A stretch of DNA of 64,000 bases from Crocinitomicaceae bacterium (GTDB taxonomy: Bacteria > Bacteroidota > Bacteroidia > Flavobacteriales_D > Crocinitomicaceae). How positions within the stretch are numbered: position 1 is the stretch's first letter; each line of letters begins with the position of its first letter. Made by a program: the position numbers and the translations under genes. Below the pieces are notes generated by a model that worked only from the letters and a program-made list of their open reading frames with translations, ran no database searches and had not been told where the DNA came from. Positions 1 to 9,878 of this stretch are shown here, in pieces. The DNA lies in NCBI GenBank assembly GCA_021325675.1, contig JAJTCM010000002.1:62001-126000 (forward strand), read 5' to 3'.

Positions 1-1
1 A

Positions 2-3000
2 GCGCCGCGTACGCCAATTGATAAATTGGTGTTGAATTACAAAACCAATGGCTTTGCCCTGACCCAATCGGAAGCGATTGATTTTCGCCAGGACCTGAAT
101 GCTGTCAGAATAGATTCCTTATACACGGCAACTCCTGTTTATTCAAGTGGGGCAGCTAACCAGTTTAACGGCTGGAAACGGTACAACCATTGCGAAAAAA
201 CAGGCTCTCCATCAAGCATGTCAGGAAGTTCAAACCCTTATCAAAGCTCCAATGGCTTTTTTCGTGATTTCGTTCCATCTGTTAACAAAATCCCATTCGA
301 CCATGGTTACCTGGAAAGTGAACGAATTCCGTCTGCGGAGCTTTTTCCGGGTGATATTTATGAAATCAGGACAAGGCTTACCCGGAATAACAATGATGAA
401 ACCATGGGAAATGGAACATTGGATATCGCTGTTGTTACGGGAAATTATGAAAGCAACTATGCTTCACCAAACGGTGCAACTATATCAGATGCAGGCAATA
501 ATATTTCCTCTGAAAACTATAATAAAATCAGGGGAATTGAATTGTATTCTACTTTCAATATGGCCCTGAAATGGCAAATGTCAAATGGGGAGAATGCAAA
601 GCAAACCTCCAACTTTTTTGTCATGCCCAATATTCCGGAAAGTTTCAAAGGAATTAATATCCAGGTTGGTCCGGGAAATTCGGATACTGATTACGGCTAC
701 AACACCCAATCACAATTTTACAATGATTTCCTGCTTCGCGAAAATAACACTACGGTACACTATAATGCTGTTGTTCCTTATTCGTTTGTAACACTGGGAA
801 GCGGCTTGAAATCCGCAGCAACTATTCCCCATAATTTTGGAGTTGGCTTGCCGTGGAGTAACATGCTCCCTTTAGTGAAACGAATGGCGCAGTCCATTCC
901 GCAGGTAACGGAAAATATATTTGAGCCGATCCATCCTTATTTTGATTTCTGGTGGACCCATAATGCGCAGGATATCGCTAATGGGAATAACAGGCCTACC
1001 AAATTTGATAACCAGACATTCCTGGACGAATTTGAGCTGATCCGCTATTCTAAGAACCCGTTTATGTTGGAAAGCGTTGAGATGTACCATTTGAACGGTG
1101 ACGAACAAGCAGGTGGATGGGTGCTGACAGGTAAAAAGCAATTCACATACGATGTCAACCGTATTCAGATGGCCGAAAACTTTGCTTACCCTTCAAATGA
1201 TAATGTTGCCCGCCCGCTGTATCTCAATTCCCATTTCCAGGTACAAATTCTATTAAAAAGTATCAGTGAAGTGCCGATTGATTACAATTATACAGCAAAC
1301 GATACAACTTTGCTGCAAACGACCTTTTTTGGCTATGAGAAATTTATCAAAGACGTAACGACTTACTATAAGCTATTGCCAAACACGGGATACCCGGGTA
1401 TGGTGCTGAACACGGTGGTAAACCCTTTGGGTGGGATCACCAGGATCATATATTACAATTACAACAATGCCCTGACGTATTCCAATTTTAATTTCACCCG
1501 CCCTCAATCTTGTGGAAACCCAACGCCTCCTTATGGTTATAGCGAAGTAGTGGATGTTCATCCCGTAGTGCATTATATTGTTGAGAACGACCAGGACAAC
1601 CGGGATTTGACCCAGTTTTCCAATCATCCGCTTTCAAACAGGACGGAGTATATTTTTGATAATAGCACCGTTACCGCAATTGATAAAAAACTGAATTACA
1701 CAAACAATTCCTTCCGCAACCGGAGCAACCATAATAATTATACAGGATTCGGGAAGGTAATTGTAAAAACCGCCAAATTGAATTCCGGGGAACAAAACGA
1801 AACCCATTATGAGCATTTCACGGACCTGGATCCTGATCCACTGGACCCTGATCTAAGCGAATTGGAAAAGTACCTCTATTTCGGAAAAATGAAATCCATT
1901 AAAAGTTATGATTCAGATGGGAAAATCCATGAGGAAAAATTATATCGTTACGAAAATACCCTTGCTTTTGAGAACGGTTATCTGCGCCCGAACCCTTACC
2001 GGGAGCATATTTCGTATGAAGAAAAATACTACGATCCGCTGCTTAATCCTTACGAATACCGCGATTATTACCTACAGGAATTTGTAACACAAAGCGGTTT
2101 AACAGGTGAAACTGCTTATCCTTTGCTGGATATTCCTCGTTTCCGTGGATCAGGAGAGGTGCTCGAAATGCCAAAATTCCTGGAATTTGAATATTTCCGC
2201 ATGCTTGAAACCCATAATCCGGCCTATAAAATGAATTCTTATTTTGTTCGTATGGCCGAAGAAATCAACAAAACGTATGAAAATTTCCTGTGGAGGGCCA
2301 GCCAGGGCGTTGTTAACCCGAATGGACCGGGAACTACTCAAATCAGCAACCCCAATGGAAACGGGCATAGCAATACGACCAACGCTAATAATGATGTAAC
2401 ACAGCTAGCCTTACTGACAGGAAATAATCCGAGTGCAAACAGTGCAAGCGCAACGTTAATTGCAGCTTCACCCTTGTCGGAAACCGTACTTGAGGGCGTT
2501 ATGAACACGGTGAAATTTAACGCCCAACAGAAAACAAATATCCTGCTGGCACAAAACGGATTGTCGAATAACTTGTGGGAGAAAGTTCTGTTAAATGAAA
2601 AACGTTTCACACCGCCACAACTGCTTTCGTTGATTGACAGGCAAAGTTATTTTGCGGACGCTACTCTACTTAAACTGATCGAATTAAACCACAAAAACCT
2701 CGATCCGAAAGTATTTGAAGCCATGCTGCTCAAAAAAGAATTTCTTTCCAACCAGGTGATGCTGGCCATGCTGAACACGCAAGGCTATATGGGAAGCAAA
2801 TCTTTCACGGAAGTTTTCATTAAGCAGCCGCACATGACAGAAGAAATTTTGGTGAAGCTGGTAGAAAGCCCTTACGTTGTAGTAAATTCTTTGCCGGATG
2901 CTTTGAAGCCGCAGAACATCACCGATCTTGTCTATCAAAAACTGGTTGATCGAACAGATGTTCCCGGAAACGTATTGGCAACAATTATTGAAAACGACCC

Positions 3001-6000
3001 GGTTTTCCCAAGTGAACAGAGCTTGTTGCATTTACTGGACCGTACGCCAAAAGTTGAACACGAAAATCTTAAACGCATTTTTGCAACTGCCAACCGCGAA
3101 ATTGAAGCTTCGGTAGAACAAAAGCTGAAAATCAAAGAACCGAACGAAAATAAACAAAAGGAAATTCTTGGACAGACGGTACGCCTAAACCCACTGAACC
3201 TGTATTGCAACAACGAATTGCAGCTAACCCGTGAGTTTATTGAAACGAAAACAACTTACGAGTATTACGAAGCGGACTACAAAGGCTCAACTACCGGAGA
3301 AGCTTACAAGACTCTTTTAGCGTTGGGTGAATTCCCACGCACGATCGATATGTCTGATATGCCTTTTGGTGACAATTCAACGCGTGTTATTGACAAGGTT
3401 TACCTGAAGCATGAGCCTTCGTTCCAGCTTTTCCGCAAGAAAACAACTTCCATTCATCAACCCGGAGCTTATAATGAAGAACAGCATTTTTATACCTATG
3501 ACCTGAAAAACCGCTATGACCGGTATTGGTTTAATTATGATGTTTTGAATGGAGGTAACTCCAAAGCGGGCGTTGATATTTACTCTTCCGGGGATTTGCA
3601 GGATACGTTGGGTTATAACCTCAACTGGGATCAGGATTACTGGAGAAACCTGGATCATATTTACATTTTGCCGAAATTTGATGCCATGACCCATTCCCAG
3701 GAAAGGAACATGCGTAACCTGCCTTTCCAGACAACGGTTTTCACTAAAAATGCCACCGATCAGGAAGCAGTTATGAAATCGGAATATTTTCATTATGATT
3801 CACGCGTTGATGTGAACATCAATTATACCTTTTTAGAAGAACATACCGATGGCCCGGACTGTCCGACAGAAACACCTGACCCGGTAACAGGCTGTGACGC
3901 CTGCCGCCAGGAAAAATATCCTCATACGGACTATTTCGAAGGGCTGCTGATGGCTGATTTACCTTACAATTACTGCTTGTGGGAAGCCCCAAATGTCGGG
4001 TATTACATTTGCCCGGCTGAATATACGATTAACCCATGCGATCCGCAGGCCATAAAATTGAATTGTAATCCTTCCATCCTGGAGGAAGAACCTTCCGGGA
4101 TCGGAGAAAATGAGGGCCCGAATAAAATGATCTTACTGGGAACTGGCGTAAAAAATACGCTACAGCTTAAACGAAGATACATGCAGGTAGACGATGTTTC
4201 CAGTGACCAGCCTGACTTCCTGGAAGACCGGATTGATTCGGATAACAATTATATCATGGAACTTTATATCGGCGCGCCGAATTCCATCGATGAAAACGGT
4301 TATGCGATAGATTACAAAGAACGTCTTCCGTTTGCTAATCTCAAGACAAGTGAAATCACGAAGCGTAACGCTTTCCTGCAGCCGGAAATTACGGTGAACC
4401 AGGTAGGGCTGAAAACCAGGTTTTATTATAACGAGCCGGTTCAAACGAGACACATTAATGATAACTGTGCAGCACAGAATTATACAACGGTTAATTTTGA
4501 AAACATCGGTAAACCGGTTCGCGTTACAATCGGTTACGGAAGAGCGGATTCGATTTCAACAACCTATGCTTACAGCCTGACAGATCAGCTTTCTAAAATC
4601 ACGCTCCCTTCCGGACATTATACGGAATATACCTTTGATGGTTTCCTGCGCCTGAAACAAGTTATGGAAAACGGTACACGTTTGTTATCCCGCACGGAAT
4701 ACAAGCAATGGAAGCACAATTTTAACCTGAATTTCCAGCAGCGAACAACTCAGAATTATGTGCATTCGATCCAGTACAACGAATACATCAATACGACAGA
4801 CCTGGTAGATACCAACCAGCGGGAAATCGCCAAAGCTTTTGTTGATCCATTAGGCAGGGAATATTCCGTTTCCCGCAATTACGGCTTGAATTACCTGTAC
4901 TCAGGAACAATCCGCTACGACAGATGGGGACGGGTTATTAAAAGCAACAAGCCAACCGCCCTGTTTGATAACGGCGGAAATATGACATTGGAGTTAAGGG
5001 ATGATACTAACACAGCATCGAGCGAAACGCTCTATGAAAACACACCGAAAAACAGGGCGCTCCGCTCATCTGACTTTGGAATGAATGTACAAGGACCAAA
5101 CACGGTGAGATCAGAGTTTTACTTTGCAAACAATGTCTTTACTTCGTGTGAGCTTGGACTGAGCCGGGATGAGCTTGCCATGCTTATGAAACAAGGCTCA
5201 ACTACGTATTTCCGTTTCCGCAGAACGAAGCTCATCGACCAGGATGACAAGGAAGTGATTGAATACAGTAACGCCTTCGGACAAAAAGTAGCAACTTTGA
5301 GCTACGATGATAACAATGCTAAAATCGTAACGCTGTTTGGATACGACAGCTACGGCAATGTAATCAAGGTGATTAATCCCGAAAAGCAGGAAAGCACCTA
5401 CGAGTATAACCTGATCGGTAAGCTCGTGCGTGAAAAAACAGTGGATGCAGGCGAAAAACGCTATATGTACAACAAGCATTTACAGATTTCGGCCATCCAG
5501 GACCAATTGCACAGGGATTACCGCGACCAGGGCGATAATTTTATCCCCTCCTACCGCAGCTTTAGCTATGACGATTATGGCAGGTTGCTCGCTCAAGGGA
5601 CAGCTGAACTGGAACGGATCATCAACCCTCAGAACCCGGGAGTTTCACCGGGACATTACGATATTTTCGCCTATGAAGACAAAATCGTTGCTTTACCGAC
5701 CTCAGACTACCGTTTCGAATATGTTTATTCAAACAAGAGCAGTTTGGACTGGCTGGCGACGTATAAGCGCAAAACGTCTAATTCTCCTTATAATATCATT
5801 ACGGTACAAGTGCAGCCGGTAATCGACGTATTAGAGAAAAAATACGAATATAGCATTGATGGAACTGCACCAACTGTTGGTAAACTCCTTACTTCCAAAA
5901 GCTATGATATCAGTGGAGACATGATCCAGCAAATTGATTATACCTACGATAGTGAAGATCGCGTAGCCAGCCAGGTTTTCCGGTTTGACAGCAATGGCTT

Positions 6001-8041
6001 GTCGGGAAATAGTTCTCCAGTCGCAACGATTTATTACCCGAAATACAATTTCAGGGGATCGCTGATGGAGGAAAAAATTGATTTGGGTTCGAACGGCACT
6101 ACGGATATGCATTACCATTATACGTATGATGAGCTGAACCGCCTGGTCAAAGTAGCGGCTTCCCAGGGCGAAGCGGTTAAGGCTTTGGATGCAACTTTAC
6201 TTGCCAGTTACGAATACGACAACGCCACCGGGCTGGTTAGTTTTGAACGCCATCATTTGGGACAAAATACCGAAGTGCTGAAAATTGAGCAAAAATACGA
6301 TGTGCGTGACCGTTTGAAACAACTTAGCTCAGAATTGCTGCGCTACGACCTGTTTTATGACGCAGATCAGCCGCCGGGATTTGATGGTCAGCAAGTGGAT
6401 TTTGGACGCAACTTCAACGGAAACATCAACGGAATATCCGCGACTTACCAATTTGCGGGAACGCAAAACCAACCCTCGAATTTTGACAGGCCAACGATTT
6501 ACGGTTACCAGTACGACAAGCTGAACCGCTTAACGAAAGCGGATGCGCTTTCCGGGGATTTTATCGAAGATGCAAGCGATCTGCAACAGCAGGAAAGCTA
6601 CCTGATCGGGGATGAACGCTATAGCTACGACCGGATTGGGAACATTAAAAACCTCGAGCGTCATAAAAAATCAATGACGTCAGGTGCGATGGCCGAACTG
6701 GAATCCTGGACTTACGCCTATATCACAGGAAAAAACCGTTTGGTGACTGCGATCGGTGCGCCGGGAACAGCTAACCGCGGATATACGTATGATGCGAACG
6801 GAAATCTTCTCCGGGACAATTTCAAGAACATGGATGTAGAGTTTATCACCCGGGGCGCGTATCCATCTGAACTAAAAAAAGACAATCAATATATCACTTA
6901 TTTGTATGATGTGAATGATTTGCGTATTTTTAAAAACTCAACTGTCTCCGGGCAACAGCAAAAAGAGTATACGCTGAAAGATATGATGAACCGCGATATC
7001 GCCACATACGACTACAATACTAGCTCCTGGACATTTAATGTTTACGGGAGTGCATTGGTATCGCGGGTGACGGCAGGCAGCGGTCAAATCAGCAACGGAG
7101 AAGCGACTTTTTATGTGTATGACCATTTGGGTAACTCACGGGTAACTTACCAGCCGAGCGCGCAGGGAACGATCGTGAACCGGACTATTATGTTCGCAGG
7201 AGACTATTTCCCTTACGGCAAGGTGTTGAGAGAGTTTGCCAATGGAGAAATCGAGCGTTACTTAACAACTTTCCATGATCGCGACCAGGAAACGGGATTA
7301 GATTATCGTGGGGCTAGGTATTATGACTCAGATATTGCAAGGTTCTTAAGTACCGATCCGTTACAAAATGAATATCCGAGCTACAGCACTTATAATTATG
7401 TAATGGGTAATCCAGTTGCCTTCGTTGATCCAACAGGAATGGCAACGGAAGATCCACCGAATAAAAAATTACTGAGCACAATCAGTGGAGGAGCAACAGC
7501 ACTGGGTTTTGAATTCGGAATGAGGATGCTTAATCAGGTGGATGTGAGTGCAGAAACCACTCCAAAGTTAACAACAGAAGAAGTTGGCGCAAAATTGAAA
7601 GCATTTACTGCTGCAATAGATCATTCACCGGATAATCCAATGAATATGCATTCAGGAGCTGCTGGTGAAGCTGATTGGTTCTGGCAAATGTTTATGCCGT
7701 TGCCGAAAGTTGGTGGATTTGGAACATTGACAACCAACAGCAGAGTTTTTTGGTCGGGCGGTGCGGCGGCAAAAACCACAGCAGCAAGTTATGCCAAAAA
7801 AGAAGGGATGAAAACTCTTGAAATGACCATGTCAGGACGAGTTATGAACACTTTAAATCCTATAATACCTCGTTCAATCTCAAACCCAATATGGAAGAAT
7901 TTGTCGGAAAATTTCGCTAGAGGTGCCTCTGGCGAAGCTCATCTCTTTACGAATGGATTGGTGCCTAAGCCAACAAGTATTTGGATGACAGTTGAAAAAC
8001 CTATATTAGATAAGAGTTTGGTTAATATATTAATTCATTAA
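2..8041 (+). CDS. Rhs/YD-repeat polymorphic toxin, 5' partial
   Basis: The reading frame is open to the window edge, so the true start lies upstream; 2679 codons are visible. Tyr-Asp repeats of the Rhs type recur in the second half (YTYDELNRL, YQYDKLNRL, YSYDRIGN, YTYDANGN). The Rhs core ends with DYRGARYYDSDIARFLSTDP and closes at FVDPTGM (7421-7441), the usual boundary before a variable toxin tip. The tip (7442-8041, about 199 residues) carries FWSGG (7748-7762), then W..LSENFARGASGEAH and E.PIL. This spacing resembles ADP-ribosyl cyclase/NADase-like toxins, but that is a weak inference. A poly-Asn/Gly linker and about 240 helical residues (2305-3175) interrupt the shell region. Rhs shells are known to encapsulate and deliver the tip to competitors. 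The immunity gene should be immediately downstream. Confidence 0.93.
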   Translation, partial: APRTPIDKLVLNYKTNGFALTQSEAIDFRQDLNAVRIDSLYTATPVYSSGAANQFNGWKRYNHCEKTGSPSSMSGSSNPYQSSNGFFRDFVPSVNKIPFDHGYLESERIPSAELFPGDIYEIRTRLTRNNNDETMGNGTLDIAVVTGNYESNYASPNGATISDAGNNISSENYNKIRGIELYSTFNMALKWQMSNGENAKQTSNFFVMPNIPESFKGINIQVGPGNSDTDYGYNTQSQFYNDFLLRENNTTVHYNAVVPYSFVTLGSGLKSAATIPHNFGVGLPWSNMLPLVKRMAQSIPQVTENIFEPIHPYFDFWWTHNAQDIANGNNRPTKFDNQTFLDEFELIRYSKNPFMLESVEMYHLNGDEQAGGWVLTGKKQFTYDVNRIQMAENFAYPSNDNVARPLYLNSHFQVQILLKSISEVPIDYNYTANDTTLLQTTFFGYEKFIKDVTTYYKLLPNTGYPGMVLNTVVNPLGGITRIIYYNYNNALTYSNFNFTRPQSCGNPTPPYGYSEVVDVHPVVHYIVENDQDNRDLTQFSNHPLSNRTEYIFDNSTVTAIDKKLNYTNNSFRNRSNHNNYTGFGKVIVKTAKLNSGEQNETHYEHFTDLDPDPLDPDLSELEKYLYFGKMKSIKSYDSDGKIHEEKLYRYENTLAFENGYLRPNPYREHISYEEKYYDPLLNPYEYRDYYLQEFVTQSGLTGETAYPLLDIPRFRGSGEVLEMPKFLEFEYFRMLETHNPAYKMNSYFVRMAEEINKTYENFLWRASQGVVNPNGPGTTQISNPNGNGHSNTTNANNDVTQLALLTGNNPSANSASATLIAASPLSETVLEGVMNTVKFNAQQKTNILLAQNGLSNNLWEKVLLNEKRFTPPQLLSLIDRQSYFADATLLKLIELNHKNLDPKVFEAMLLKKEFLSNQVMLAMLNTQGYMGSKSFTEVFIKQPHMTEEILVKLVESPYVVVNSLPDALKPQNITDLVYQKLVDRTDVPGNVLATIIENDPVFPSEQSLLHLLDRTPKVEHENLKRIFATANREIEASVEQKLKIKEPNENKQKEILGQTVRLNPLNLYCNNELQLTREFIETKTTYEYYEADYKGSTTGEAYKTLLALGEFPRTIDMSDMPFGDNSTRVIDKVYLKHEPSFQLFRKKTTSIHQPGAYNEEQHFYTYDLKNRYDRYWFNYDVLNGGNSKAGVDIYSSGDLQDTLGYNLNWDQDYWRNLDHIYILPKFDAMTHSQERNMRNLPFQTTVFTKNATDQEAVMKSEYFHYDSRVDVNINYTFLEEHTDGPDCPTETPDPVTGCDACRQEKYPHTDYFEGLLMADLPYNYCLWEAPNVGYYICPAEYTINPCDPQAIKLNCNPSILEEEPSGIGENEGPNKMILLGTGVKNTLQLKRRYMQVDDVSSDQPDFLEDRIDSDNNYIMELYIGAPNSIDENGYAIDYKERLPFANLKTSEITKRNAFLQPEITVNQVGLKTRFYYNEPVQTRHINDNCAAQNYTTVNFENIGKPVRVTIGYGRADSISTTYAYSLTDQLSKITLPSGHYTEYTFDGFLRLKQVMENGTRLLSRTEYKQWKHNFNLNFQQRTTQNYVHSIQYNEYINTTDLVDTNQREIAKAFVDPLGREYSVSRNYGLNYLYSGTIRYDRWGRVIKSNKPTALFDNGGNMTLELRDDTNTASSETLYENTPKNRALRSSDFGMNVQGPNTVRSEFYFANNVFTSCELGLSRDELAMLMKQGSTTYFRFRRTKLIDQDDKEVIEYSNAFGQKVATLSYDDNNAKIVTLFGYDSYGNVIKVINPEKQESTYEYNLIGKLVREKTVDAGEKRYMYNKHLQISAIQDQLHRDYRDQGDNFIPSYRSFSYDDYGRLLAQGTAELERIINPQNPGVSPGHYDIFAYEDKIVALPTSDYRFEYVYSNKSSLDWLATYKRKTSNSPYNIITVQVQPVIDVLEKKYEYSIDGTAPTVGKLLTSKSYDISGDMIQQIDYTYDSEDRVASQVFRFDSNGLSGNSSPVATIYYPKYNFRGSLMEEKIDLGSNGTTDMHYHYTYDELNRLVKVAASQGEAVKALDATLLASYEYDNATGLVSFERHHLGQNTEVLKIEQKYDVRDRLKQLSSELLRYDLFYDADQPPGFDGQQVDFGRNFNGNINGISATYQFAGTQNQPSNFDRPTIYGYQYDKLNRLTKADALSGDFIEDASDLQQQESYLIGDERYSYDRIGNIKNLERHKKSMTSGAMAELESWTYAYITGKNRLVTAIGAPGTANRGYTYDANGNLLRDNFKNMDVEFITRGAYPSELKKDNQYITYLYDVNDLRIFKNSTVSGQQQKEYTLKDMMNRDIATYDYNTSSWTFNVYGSALVSRVTAGSGQISNGEATFYVYDHLGNSRVTYQPSAQGTIVNRTIMFAGDYFPYGKVLREFANGEIERYLTTFHDRDQETGLDYRGARYYDSDIARFLSTDPLQNEYPSYSTYNYVMGNPVAFVDPTGMATEDPPNKKLLSTISGGATALGFEFGMRMLNQVDVSAETTPKLTTEEVGAKLKAFTAAIDHSPDNPMNMHSGAAGEADWFWQMFMPLPKVGGFGTLTTNSRVFWSGGAAAKTTAASYAKKEGMKTLEMTMSGRVMNTLNPIIPRSISNPIWKNLSENFARGASGEAHLFTNGLVPKPTSIWMTVEKPILDKSLVNILIH

Positions 8042-8045
8042 AGTG

Positions 8046-8396
8046 ATGAGTATTTTTAAATTCATTTATCCGAAATCGTCTTTAAAACGTAAAATATTGA
8101 ATGTTGAAGATGATATCAAAAAGATAATCACGCTTAATTGTGAGGAATCCTTTTTTATTAATCGGTATGGCGCTTATGACATTGACCCTAAAAATTTGGT
8201 TTTTTGGATTTGTGTTAAGTCTGATGCTCAAAAATTAAATCTTTCCACCAATAAAGATTTAACCGGTACATTATATAATTTGTTAACTAAATATGATTAT
8301 CCTAAAGAAGCAATACCATTTGTACATATAGGATTTGAATCACAAGAAACGGTTGATAGAGAGTCTGGAGGTGATTGGTATCTACATTTTAAATAA
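8046..8396 (+). CDS. putative immunity protein to the Rhs toxin
   Basis: A 116-residue acidic cytoplasmic protein starts four bases after the toxin stop. A GTG lies one codon earlier, but the ATG at 8046 is preferred. There is no signal peptide or membrane helix. The sequence ends in GFESQETVDRESGGDWYLHFK, a small alpha/beta protein pattern. No named immunity family is recognised. The function is inferred from position alone: the gene directly after a polymorphic toxin tip is normally its cognate immunity protein. Base composition is more AT-rich than the Rhs core and similar to the toxin tip. Confidence 0.6.
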   Translation: MSIFKFIYPKSSLKRKILNVEDDIKKIITLNCEESFFINRYGAYDIDPKNLVFWICVKSDAQKLNLSTNKDLTGTLYNLLTKYDYPKEAIPFVHIGFESQETVDRESGGDWYLHFK

Positions 8397-8400
8397 TACG

Positions 8401-8688
8401 ATGATTACAGCAGATAAACTCAAATTATTTGAGAAATATTCCGGTGATATTGACGCTTGGGCAAGAATTGGCTCGAAAAAGGAGCAATTAATAATCATGG
8501 ATAACGATTGGTATATAATCGACGATCTGATTCAAGATTTAAATTTAATCCGAAAGGGCATTACTTCTGAAGACTTTCAAGATAAATTTAAGCTAAAATT
8601 AAAGACAAACTGCGATAGCGAGGAAGCTATAAAAAAGCTTGAAAGTATTGCAAATAAAATAAATCAAAACCTCAAACATGACGGTTAA
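8401..8688 (+). CDS. small hypothetical protein of the immunity array
   Basis: This 95-residue protein begins with MITADKLKLFEKYSGDIDAW and contains DNDWYIIDDLIQDLNLI. An upstream in-frame start inside the previous gene is possible, but the ATG at 8401 falls four bases after that gene's stop and is the natural choice. It is soluble, charged and predicted helical. The motif style (FEKYSGDIDAWAR...W..ID) recurs in small proteins encoded beside Rhs genes in Bacteroidota, so an immunity or accessory role is likely but unproven. Confidence 0.6.
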   Translation: MITADKLKLFEKYSGDIDAWARIGSKKEQLIIMDNDWYIIDDLIQDLNLIRKGITSEDFQDKFKLKLKTNCDSEEAIKKLESIANKINQNLKHDG

Positions 8689-8835
8689 CGAAAGACTGTT
8701 TGCAAGCGGTTTGCTTGACAGTTTTGATTATGCAGTAGCAATTAAAGATGTAGATAAGTTACAAAAATTCTGCAATCGGTTGAACTAACTGCGGAAAATG
8801 TTGATGCAATACTTAAGCACTATGATCTAAAGTAA
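8678..8835 (+). pseudogene. frameshifted small Rhs-associated gene
   Basis: The ATG at 8678 overlaps the end of the previous gene by 11 bases. Frame one reads MTVNERLFASGLLDSFDYAV and stops at 8786-8788 after 36 codons. At the A-run 8763-8767 a one-base backward shift continues as KILQSVELTAENVDAILKHY and stops at 8833-8835, giving a coherent 52-residue helical protein. The expected product therefore needs six A's where five are present. This could be an inactivating deletion, a sequencing error in a homopolymer, or a slippage site. The intact form looks like a small protein commonly seen in Rhs immunity arrays. Confidence 0.65.
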
Positions 8836-8874
8836 ACTTCCAGGATTATGATATACATTAGCAATTGACACTTA

Positions 8875-9270
8875 ATGAATCTGTATTATAAAATAGCCGT
8901 AAGCACCATTTACACAATGCAAACAGGCAGTAATCGTGACATTTGGAAAGCTATGTCAATATTTATTTTAACCATAAATTACATGTATTATCTACTGACG
9001 ATATGGCTAATATTATATCACGTATGTTTTAGAGGCTTTACAGATTTTTTGGCTTTGGATTATGGTTTTGGGCGCTATAATGGTCTCTTTTACCTTTTTC
9101 TTTACATTTTTTTTCCTATTTTGATTGTAAACTATCTGTTAGTGTTTAGGAGAAAAAAATATGATCAATTAATGGAGAAATTTCCAGAAGCAAAAACCAA
9201 GAAATTATTTTTAATACACTTTATTAGTAGTTGGGCTTTAGTTTACATTGTATTTATTTCGATTTTTTAG
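8875..9270 (+). CDS. small integral membrane protein
   Basis: A 131-residue protein with about three hydrophobic helices (roughly residues 28-48, 68-90 and 110-130) and a basic loop RRKKYDQLMEKFPEAKTKK between the last two. No catalytic motif is visible and the family is not recognised. It sits in the array of small genes behind the Rhs toxin, so it may be an immunity protein for a membrane-acting toxin or cargo left from an earlier toxin-immunity exchange. Its 3' end overlaps the next open frame by 40 bases. Confidence 0.55.
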   Translation: MNLYYKIAVSTIYTMQTGSNRDIWKAMSIFILTINYMYYLLTIWLILYHVCFRGFTDFLALDYGFGRYNGLFYLFLYIFFPILIVNYLLVFRRKKYDQLMEKFPEAKTKKLFLIHFISSWALVYIVFISIF

Positions 9271-9845
9271 GTAAACTAAAATCAAAAATCTTGAAAGAAT
9301 TCGCAGAAAAACTAAATGGGGATTATATTGAGGGCGTAGCCTGGCATGGTGACCGTGTTGAAATTCAACATGATAAATGGATCATTATTTTTGACACACA
9401 CACTTTTTATTCTGCTGCGGGTTCTATGTCTGTAAGTAAAAATATTACCAGGGTGCGAGCTCCGTTCCAATCTCAACAAGATTTCAGATTCCTTTTATTT
9501 CGAAATACTCTTTGGGGCAGTCTCAGTAAATTGTTCGGCGCTCAGGATGTAATAGTTGGAGATCCTGCATTTGACAAAGCATTTGTCATTAAGGGAAATG
9601 ACGAAAGTAAAATCAGAGAATTGTTTTCAAATGCCCGATTGAAAGAATTGATCCAGGCACAAGATAACATTCACCTTGAAATAACTACTCAGGAGGGATA
9701 TTTTGGCGAAGATTTACCCCAAGGACAATATGAATTGTTTTTTATGACGGATGGTGTTGTTAACGATATTAGGCAACTGGAATTGCTTTATGAGTTGTTC
9801 AAAGAAGTAATGGATCAGTTTCAAAAAATGGGTTGGACTGAATGA
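9231..9845 (+). CDS. DUF3137-like cytoplasmic protein
   Basis: The frame encodes up to 204 residues. The first ATG (9231) lies inside the previous gene; the recognisable protein begins around FLGKLKSKILKEFAEKLNGD (from about 9264), so the true start may be a non-ATG codon or the 5' end may be rearranged. Visible motifs are WIIIFDTHTFYSA, then GDPAFDKAFVIKGNDESKIREL, which matches the pattern of DUF3137-type proteins (D..FD..FvvkG.d). No signal peptide. Similar genes are frequent in Bacteroidota toxin/immunity arrays. The biochemical role is unknown. Confidence 0.55.
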   Translation: MGFSLHCIYFDFLGKLKSKILKEFAEKLNGDYIEGVAWHGDRVEIQHDKWIIIFDTHTFYSAAGSMSVSKNITRVRAPFQSQQDFRFLLFRNTLWGSLSKLFGAQDVIVGDPAFDKAFVIKGNDESKIRELFSNARLKELIQAQDNIHLEITTQEGYFGEDLPQGQYELFFMTDGVVNDIRQLELLYELFKEVMDQFQKMGWTE

Positions 9846-9878
9846 ATATAAGCTGAAAAATAATTAATTTGCAACGAT

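Noticed and set aside
2684-3213. Long antisense open frames inside the Rhs gene
   Set aside because: They are shadows of the strongly coding + strand; their products have no domain structure or start context.
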